A stretch of 64,000 nucleotides of DNA. Source: Anaerolineae bacterium (lineage in GTDB: Bacteria > Chloroflexota > Anaerolineae > Aggregatilineales > UBA3940). The position numbers and the translations under genes are program-made. A model generated the notes under the pieces. It saw only the letters and a list, made by a program, of their open reading frames with translations, did not search any database and was not told where the DNA came from. Shown one piece after another: positions 59,415 to 64,000 of this stretch; position 1 is the stretch's first letter; each line of letters begins with the position of its first letter. The stretch lies in NCBI GenBank assembly GCA_016926255.1, contig JAFGOY010000013.1, positions 66,139-130,138 of the forward strand. The letters run 5' to 3'.

Positions 59415-61664
59415 ATGACAGAAAATAAACGCTACATGGTTGCCATGGGATCGCACGACCTTGTCGTCGAGACCGGCAAGCTGGCCCAGCAAGCTGGCGG
59501 CGCGGTGACCGTTCGCGAAGGCGATACAATGATTCTCGCCACCGCGACGATGTCGACCCACCCCCGCCAGGGCATCGACTTTTTCCCTCTCAGTGTGGAT
59601 CTCGAAGAACGAATGTATGCCGCCGGACGTATTCCGGGCGGCTGGTTCCGCCGCGAAGGTCGGCCCCCGGTAAGCGCGATTCTCGTCGCGAGAATGACCG
59701 ACCGGCCCCTGCGCCCGTTGTTCCCCAAAGACCTGCGCAACGAAGTCCAGGTGATCCTGACTTCCCTTTCGCATGACCAGGAACACCAGCACGATATCGT
59801 ATCGATCAATGCCGCAAGCGCCGCGCTGCATATCTCGGATGTCCCGTGGGAAGGGCCAATCGGCGCGGTGAGAGTGGGCCTGATCGGGGATCAGTTCGTC
59901 ATCAACCCGACTTACAGCCAGATGGAGGAATCGCGGCTCGACCTGAAGCTGGCCGGTTCCGCCGACGCGATCATGATGGTCGAGTGCGCCGCCAATGAAG
60001 TCGGCGAAGCGATGATGGTCGAGGCGCTGCAGTTCGGGCACGAAGCGATCCAACCCTTCATCAGACTGGTCGAGATGATGCGCGAGGAGATCGGCAAGCC
60101 AAAGCGCGATTACGAGGTGAAGGAAGTTGACCAGGTGTTGTACGACGAAGTCGAAGTGCGCGTCAAGGAGCAGGTTCAGAATATCCTGCAATCCTACTAC
60201 GACCGCGACGAGCGCAACGCCGAACTCGAAGACCTGCGCGAGCAGGTGGTAGTCGAGTATACCGACGAAGAAACAGAACTGGCCGAACGGCTGGCCCAGG
60301 TACGCAGCGCGATCAGCAGTGTGATCAAGCAGGAAATCCGCGCCCGCATCCTGGAAGAAGGCGTCCGGCCCGATGGTCGTGACTATGTGACCATTCGCCC
60401 GCTGTCGGCGGAAGTCGGCATAATCCCCCGCACGCACGGATCGGGATTGTTCTCACGAGGAGAAACCCAGGTATTGAGCCTGGCAACGCTCGGCACCCCG
60501 CGCGAGGCGCAGGAGTTCGACGGCCTCGAACCGGTCACGTCGAAGCGTTATCTCCACCACTACAATTTCCCGCCCTACTCCACCGGCGAAACCTGGTTCC
60601 TGCGTGGGCCGAAGCGCCGCGAGATCGGGCACGGGATGCTGGCCGAAAACGCCATGATCCCGGTTCTGCCCGACAAGGAAGAGTTCCCCTACACGATTCG
60701 CGTCGTCAGCGAAGTGATGAGTTCGAACGGCTCGACCTCGCAGGCTTCGATCTGCGCCAGCACGCTGGCCCTGATGGATGCCGGTATCCCGATCAGCAAG
60801 CCGGTGGCGGGGATCGCCATGGGCCTGATCACCGATGGCGAACGGAATGCCATTCTGACCGACATCCAGGGAATGGAAGATCATCTCGGCGATATGGACT
60901 TCAAGGTCGCCGGTACGCGGGACGGGATCACCGCCCTGCAAATGGACATCAAGATCAAAGGGCTGTCCAACGAGATCATGGCGCAGGCGCTTCAGCAGGC
61001 CAATGATGCCCGGATGCAAATCCTGGACGTGATGCAGGCCGCCATCGCCGAACCGCGCGCCGACCTCAGCCCTTATGCCCCACGCATGATCACCATGCAC
61101 ATCGATATCGACAAGATTCGCAACGTGATCGGTAAGGGCGGCGAGACGATCCGCGCGATCCAGACGGAAACGGATACGAAGATCGACATCGAGGACGACG
61201 GCACGGTTTACATCGCCAGCCCCGATGGCGATAAAGCAATGGAAGCCCGCGCACGCATCGAGGCGCTGACCGAATCACCCGAAGAAGGGCGCATCTACAC
61301 CGGGAAGGTCGTACGCATCGAAAACTACGGCGTGTTCGTCGAGATACTCCCCGGCCTGGACGGGATGGTTCACGTGAGCCAGCTCGACACTATCCGGGTT
61401 GAGAAGCCAAGCGACCTAGTCAACCTGGGCGACGAGATCATGGTGATGGTCACCAAGATCGAGAACGGCAAAATCCGGCTGAGCCGACAGGCCGTGCTTG
61501 AAGGCTGGTCACTCGAAGAGGCGCAAAGCCACGACCGTGGCAGCAGCAGCGGTGGTGGCGGCGGCAGCCGGAACCGGAGCGGCGGCGGTGGCAACCGTGG
61601 ACGCAGCGGCGGTGACCGCAGCGGCGGCGACCGGAACCGGAGCGGCGGCGGCCAACGCCGGTAG
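59415..61664 (+). CDS. pnp: Polyribonucleotide nucleotidyltransferase (PNPase) with RGG-like tail
   Basis: A 749-residue phosphorolytic 3'-5' exoribonuclease. Two RNase PH domains (1-230 and 320-550) are joined by a helical domain. The catalytic second core shows EGVRPDGRDYVTIRPLSAEV, GSGLFSRGETQVLS, RREIGHGMLAENAM and SNGSTSQASICASTLALMDAG. KH (about 560-620, IDIDKIRNVIGKGGETIRAIQ) and S1 (about 625-700, GKVVRIENYGVFVEILPGLDGMVHVSQLD) domains follow. The last 40 residues are almost only Gly, Ser, Arg and Asn, an RGG-like disordered tail seldom seen on bacterial PNPase. ATG 59415 has GGAGG upstream. Confidence 0.97.
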   Translation: MTENKRYMVAMGSHDLVVETGKLAQQAGGAVTVREGDTMILATATMSTHPRQGIDFFPLSVDLEERMYAAGRIPGGWFRREGRPPVSAILVARMTDRPLRPLFPKDLRNEVQVILTSLSHDQEHQHDIVSINAASAALHISDVPWEGPIGAVRVGLIGDQFVINPTYSQMEESRLDLKLAGSADAIMMVECAANEVGEAMMVEALQFGHEAIQPFIRLVEMMREEIGKPKRDYEVKEVDQVLYDEVEVRVKEQVQNILQSYYDRDERNAELEDLREQVVVEYTDEETELAERLAQVRSAISSVIKQEIRARILEEGVRPDGRDYVTIRPLSAEVGIIPRTHGSGLFSRGETQVLSLATLGTPREAQEFDGLEPVTSKRYLHHYNFPPYSTGETWFLRGPKRREIGHGMLAENAMIPVLPDKEEFPYTIRVVSEVMSSNGSTSQASICASTLALMDAGIPISKPVAGIAMGLITDGERNAILTDIQGMEDHLGDMDFKVAGTRDGITALQMDIKIKGLSNEIMAQALQQANDARMQILDVMQAAIAEPRADLSPYAPRMITMHIDIDKIRNVIGKGGETIRAIQTETDTKIDIEDDGTVYIASPDGDKAMEARARIEALTESPEEGRIYTGKVVRIENYGVFVEILPGLDGMVHVSQLDTIRVEKPSDLVNLGDEIMVMVTKIENGKIRLSRQAVLEGWSLEEAQSHDRGSSSGGGGGSRNRSGGGGNRGRSGGDRSGGDRNRSGGGQRR

Positions 61665-61682
61665 TCAACAACAATCATCACA

Positions 61683-61716
61683 GGACCCGAAGCGATTCGG
61701 GTCCTTTTTGTTTTTG
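61683..61716 (+). terminator. Terminator of pnp
   Basis: GGACCCGAA-gcga-TTCGGGTCC followed by TTTTTGTTTTT. Confidence 0.95.
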
Positions 61717-61726
61717 ATCAGGATTT

Positions 61727-61756
61727 TTCGACTCCGCCCCGGAGAACTCGTATAAT
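61727..61756 (+). promoter_or_regulatory. Promoter of the sortase gene
   Basis: TTCGAC (61727-61732), an 18-base spacer and consensus TATAAT (61751-61756), about 47 bases before the ATG at 61803. Confidence 0.6.
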
Positions 61757-61802
61757 CGACTGACGATACATTCTCATTCAGCCAACAGATGAACAAACTG
61801 CG

Positions 61803-62531
61803 ATGACCATCTGGAACACGATCCAAGAATTTGTCAGCCGACCAAGGAACCTGGCAATCGCCATCGGGGTTTTGCTTGGGATTTGCCTGCTGCTGTTCAT
61901 CAGGTCCCGGCAGGTGTGGAGCAGCAGGCGGGCGTTCGGCTATGACGTTTACCACGCCGATCAGCTCCGGCTCCGGCTGCGGCGCTGGATGCGGATCGGG
62001 ATGCTGGGCCTCCTACTGGTTGGAGCAGTGTACCTGTGGCAGTTGTTCCGCCCAAAATCAATGGCCGAAGTCCCGGCACAGAGCATCGCCGAACCGGCAG
62101 AAGCACTGGCCGAAACGCACATCATCATCCCCCATCTCGCCATCGACACCACATTGATCGAAGCGCCCTTTGTCGCCCGGCAGTGGGATATCTCACGGCT
62201 GAAGGAGGAAGTTGCCCACCTCGAAGGCACAGCCTATCCCGGCGAACCGGGGAATATCGTACTGGCGGGTCACGTCACCATCCCTAATGCGGGCTGGGGG
62301 CCGTTCAAAGACCTGGAAACGCTCCAACCGGGGGCCAAAATCTATCTCGAACGAGGCCCGGAAACCTGGACATATGAAGCCGCCGAAGTGAGCTACGTAG
62401 AGCCAACCGACGTCCATGTCGCATTTCCCACCCAGGACTCGCGCCTGACGCTGATCACCTGCGCCGGGTGGAGCGAGATTCTCCAGAACTACGCCCTGCG
62501 TATCGTCGTCGTCGCCTTCCCGGTGGAATAG
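61803..62531 (+). CDS. Sortase (class D/E-like)
   Basis: A 242-residue membrane-anchored transpeptidase. Two N-terminal hydrophobic segments (about residues 17-33 and 62-80) precede the sortase beta-barrel. The catalytic triad is visible: His157 in IVLAGHVTI, Cys220 in LTLITCAGW (TLxTC motif) and Arg233 in ALRIVVVAF. Sortases cleave LPXTG-like signals and attach proteins to cell wall or link them as pili. I see no LPXTG-type substrate in this window, so the target is elsewhere. It has its own promoter; the next gene follows by 90 bases. Confidence 0.93.
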   Translation: MTIWNTIQEFVSRPRNLAIAIGVLLGICLLLFIRSRQVWSSRRAFGYDVYHADQLRLRLRRWMRIGMLGLLLVGAVYLWQLFRPKSMAEVPAQSIAEPAEALAETHIIIPHLAIDTTLIEAPFVARQWDISRLKEEVAHLEGTAYPGEPGNIVLAGHVTIPNAGWGPFKDLETLQPGAKIYLERGPETWTYEAAEVSYVEPTDVHVAFPTQDSRLTLITCAGWSEILQNYALRIVVVAFPVE

Positions 62532-62621
62532 CATTTTTTAGCGAACTTGTCCTTACCTACCCGGTCAGCTAGAATCGCATACAGATAATTGTAACCGTGT
62601 ATACATGGGTTGTGAGGTGTT

Positions 62622-63938
62622 GTGGAGGATATGGAGCAAGAAGTACCAGGAACAACAAACAGATCGACGGTGCGATGGAATCAGACGACGAAAGTCGTTA
62701 TCTTTGTCCTTCTGGTCATCCTAGCGGGGCTGGCATTCTACTTCTTCCGGATCATCTTCGTACCGCTGATTATCGGTGCGATTATGGCCTACGTTTTCTC
62801 ACCGGTTGTTCAATTCCTGAACAAGAAACTGCGCATCCCGTACGGGCTGGCAACCGGTATCGTCTACCTGATCCTGCTGGCGATTGTCGTCACGCTGCCC
62901 GTCTCTCTCTTTCCCTGGATATCTAAACAGGTGCTTTTCCTGAGAGACGAATTTATCGGCTTTGTCGCCTACCTCGATTCGATCAGCACGGACACGGTTC
63001 AATTTCTGGGCTTTGAACTGCTGGTCGGTGACATCGTTGATGAAGTAACCCGCGCTATCACCGACCTAATCACCGAGATGGCGACCGTGTCGCTTGAAGT
63101 GGTTTTTTCAGCGGCAGAAATACTGCTGCTGGTCATCTTTACTTTCCTGATCGGCTTCTACCTGACAAAAGACTCCGAGAAGTTCATCGACTGGTTCACA
63201 GGGCTGGTTCCCGACGAGTACCGGAAAGACATCAGCCTGCTGTTCAATGAAATCGACGCAGTCTGGTCGGCGTTCTTCCGGGGACAGCTCATCCTCGCGC
63301 TGATTGTATCGGTCATCCTGACCGCCGTCGCCTCGATCCTTGGCCTGCCCCAGCCGATCCTGTTGGGCGTGCTCGGCGGATTGCTGGAGTTCCTGCCCAG
63401 CATCGGGCATGGTATCTGGATGGTGGTTGCCTCGGTGCTGGCAATAGTCGAGGGGTCAAGCTGGATACCCGTCTCGAATTTCATATTCATGCTGATCGTC
63501 ATCGGCGTGCATATCGCCTATACCCAGTTCGACCTGAACTTCCTGATCCCCCGGATCATCGGGCGGCAGGTGCATCTCCACCCAATGATCGTAATCATCG
63601 GGATCATCATCGGCGCACAGGTGGGCGGCGTACTGGGAGTCGCGCTGGCCTCACCGACCATCGCCTCGGCGCGCATCATAGGACGGTATGTCTACGCATT
63701 ACTCTTCGATATGAATCCCTTTCCAATGGTCGGCCCGCCTTCCGCGCCCGCAAAACAGCGCCAGGAACAGGCCGAGTTACTGGCGACCCAGGAACCCGCT
63801 TCGCTGCCTACCATTCCCTCACCCAGTGAGGCGTTACAGAAAATCCGGTACCGTCGACGAAAAAACCCTGCCGAACACGATTGTGAGGAAGGTGTCGAAG
63901 AGGCCACCGATTTTGAACAGCAGCCAGGAGCGGAGTGA
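62622..63938 (+). CDS. AI-2E family transporter
   Basis: A 438-residue polytopic membrane protein of the AI-2E (TqsA/PerM) family. After a polar N-terminus, about eight helices: VIFVLLVILAGLAFYFFRIIFVPLIIGAIMAYVFSPVVQFL opens the family pattern. The diagnostic FWSAFFRGQLILALIVSVILT-type segment (AVWSAFFRGQLILALIVSV), the loop GVLGGLLEFLPSIGHGIWMV and LNFLIPRIIGRQVHLHPMIVIIGIIIGAQVGGVLGVALASP are present. Substrates range from autoinducer-2 to ions and are not deducible. The last 85 residues are charged and cytoplasmic. Start GTG 62622, with GAGG five to six bases upstream; ATG 62631 is an alternative. Confidence 0.95.
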   Translation: MEDMEQEVPGTTNRSTVRWNQTTKVVIFVLLVILAGLAFYFFRIIFVPLIIGAIMAYVFSPVVQFLNKKLRIPYGLATGIVYLILLAIVVTLPVSLFPWISKQVLFLRDEFIGFVAYLDSISTDTVQFLGFELLVGDIVDEVTRAITDLITEMATVSLEVVFSAAEILLLVIFTFLIGFYLTKDSEKFIDWFTGLVPDEYRKDISLLFNEIDAVWSAFFRGQLILALIVSVILTAVASILGLPQPILLGVLGGLLEFLPSIGHGIWMVVASVLAIVEGSSWIPVSNFIFMLIVIGVHIAYTQFDLNFLIPRIIGRQVHLHPMIVIIGIIIGAQVGGVLGVALASPTIASARIIGRYVYALLFDMNPFPMVGPPSAPAKQRQEQAELLATQEPASLPTIPSPSEALQKIRYRRRKNPAEHDCEEGVEEATDFEQQPGAE

Positions 63939-63940
63939 TC

Positions 63941-64000
63941 ATGATGAGCGCGTTTGCAGAAAAGCTACAGTTCAGAGAAGGTCAGGCTGATGATTGGCCC
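63941..64000 (+). CDS. Start of a further gene (first 20 residues, cut by window edge)
   Basis: ATG at 63941 (or 63944) two bases after the transporter stop, with GGAGCGGAG upstream, so it is likely cotranscribed. The visible start MMSAFAEKLQFREGQADDWP is too short to assign. The REGQADDWP phrase is reminiscent of the start of GNAT acetyltransferases, which is only a weak hint. Confidence 0.5.
   Translation, partial: MMSAFAEKLQFREGQADDWP

Noticed and set aside
59289-60437. Long minus-strand open frame opposite pnp
   Set aside because: It mirrors the third-position bias of the PNPase gene and shows no family motif or start signal.
1-64000. CRISPR arrays, insertion sequences, prophage, integrase sites, rRNA or tRNA genes
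   Set aside because: No regular spaced repeats, transposase motifs, phage proteins, or cloverleaf-like genes with a TTCGA-type T-arm were recognised anywhere in the gaps between genes.

Overview
The window looks like a stretch of core chromosome from a GC-rich bacterium, most likely a member of the Chloroflexota (Anaerolineae-like). That placement is inference. It rests on an archaeal/eukaryotic-type prolyl-tRNA synthetase, a T-box leader on trpS, a CIRCE-controlled hrcA-grpE-dnaK-dnaJ cluster, a very large GAF-repeat histidine kinase, a kinase-like/SUMF1-like fusion, and many secreted proteins with Pro/Thr-rich linkers. I see no rRNA, tRNA, CRISPR array, insertion sequence, prophage or integrase. 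Almost all coding space is filled by single, intact genes.

Layout. 1-3.6 kb (minus strand): 5' part of trpB2, trpS with its own promoter and T-box leader, a CBS-CBS-ACT protein and a HIT protein. 3.7-10.6 kb (plus): Nudix hydrolase, CcdA, a glutaredoxin-DUF2085 fusion, a 64-aa protein, a membrane-anchored pseudokinase-SUMF1 fusion and an overlapping alpha/beta hydrolase. 10.7-18.6 kb (mostly minus): GlsB-like protein, prs, an S1-domain protein, a TPR membrane protein (plus strand), and an operon of TPR protein, small membrane protein and lipoprotein serpin. 18.9-25.2 kb: orphan sugar-type ABC ATPase, a receiver-only response regulator, a purine-type phosphoribosyltransferase, then yqeY-pgpH-ybeY-dgkA. 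25.4-32.6 kb: a lipoprotein/membrane protein pair, a 1354-residue PDZ-4xGAF histidine kinase, and divergent from it a CARDB-like membrane protein. 32.6-38.4 kb: promoter, CIRCE, hrcA-grpE-dnaK-dnaJ and a LOG-family protein. 38.6-45.8 kb: thioredoxin, two tandem membrane paralogues, trmO, an SH3b-glycosidase, a GH13 enzyme, an adenosine-specific kinase homologue and a thioredoxin-fold protein. 45.9-53 kb: a DHH-CBS-CCA fusion, PspC, CAP-LysM, a coiled-coil zinc-ribbon protein and an FHA protein. 53-58.5 kb (minus): DUF1028, PEBP-like lipoprotein, TPR-like protein, methyltransferase and proS. 58.8-64 kb (plus): rpsO-pnp, sortase, AI-2E family transporter and the start of one more gene.

How the parts relate. 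Translation and RNA metabolism are strongly represented (trpS, proS, rpsO, S1, pnp, ybeY, CCA enzyme, trmO), as is protein quality control (HrcA regulon, thioredoxin, serpin). The less ordinary content is in envelope and signalling proteins. The kinase-like domain has lost its catalytic loop and the attached SUMF1-like domain lacks the catalytic cysteines. A forkhead-associated protein sits directly behind a coiled-coil zinc-ribbon protein of unknown family. Two GIDE-like double-TM paralogues lie in tandem. A glutaredoxin is fused to a DUF2085 membrane domain just after CcdA. Two families of short hairpin-forming repeats are scattered between genes. I found no single locus that clearly is a new defence or biosynthetic system. 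The strongest leads for unknown biology are the pseudokinase fusion, the FHA/zinc-ribbon pair and the Grx-DUF2085 fusion.
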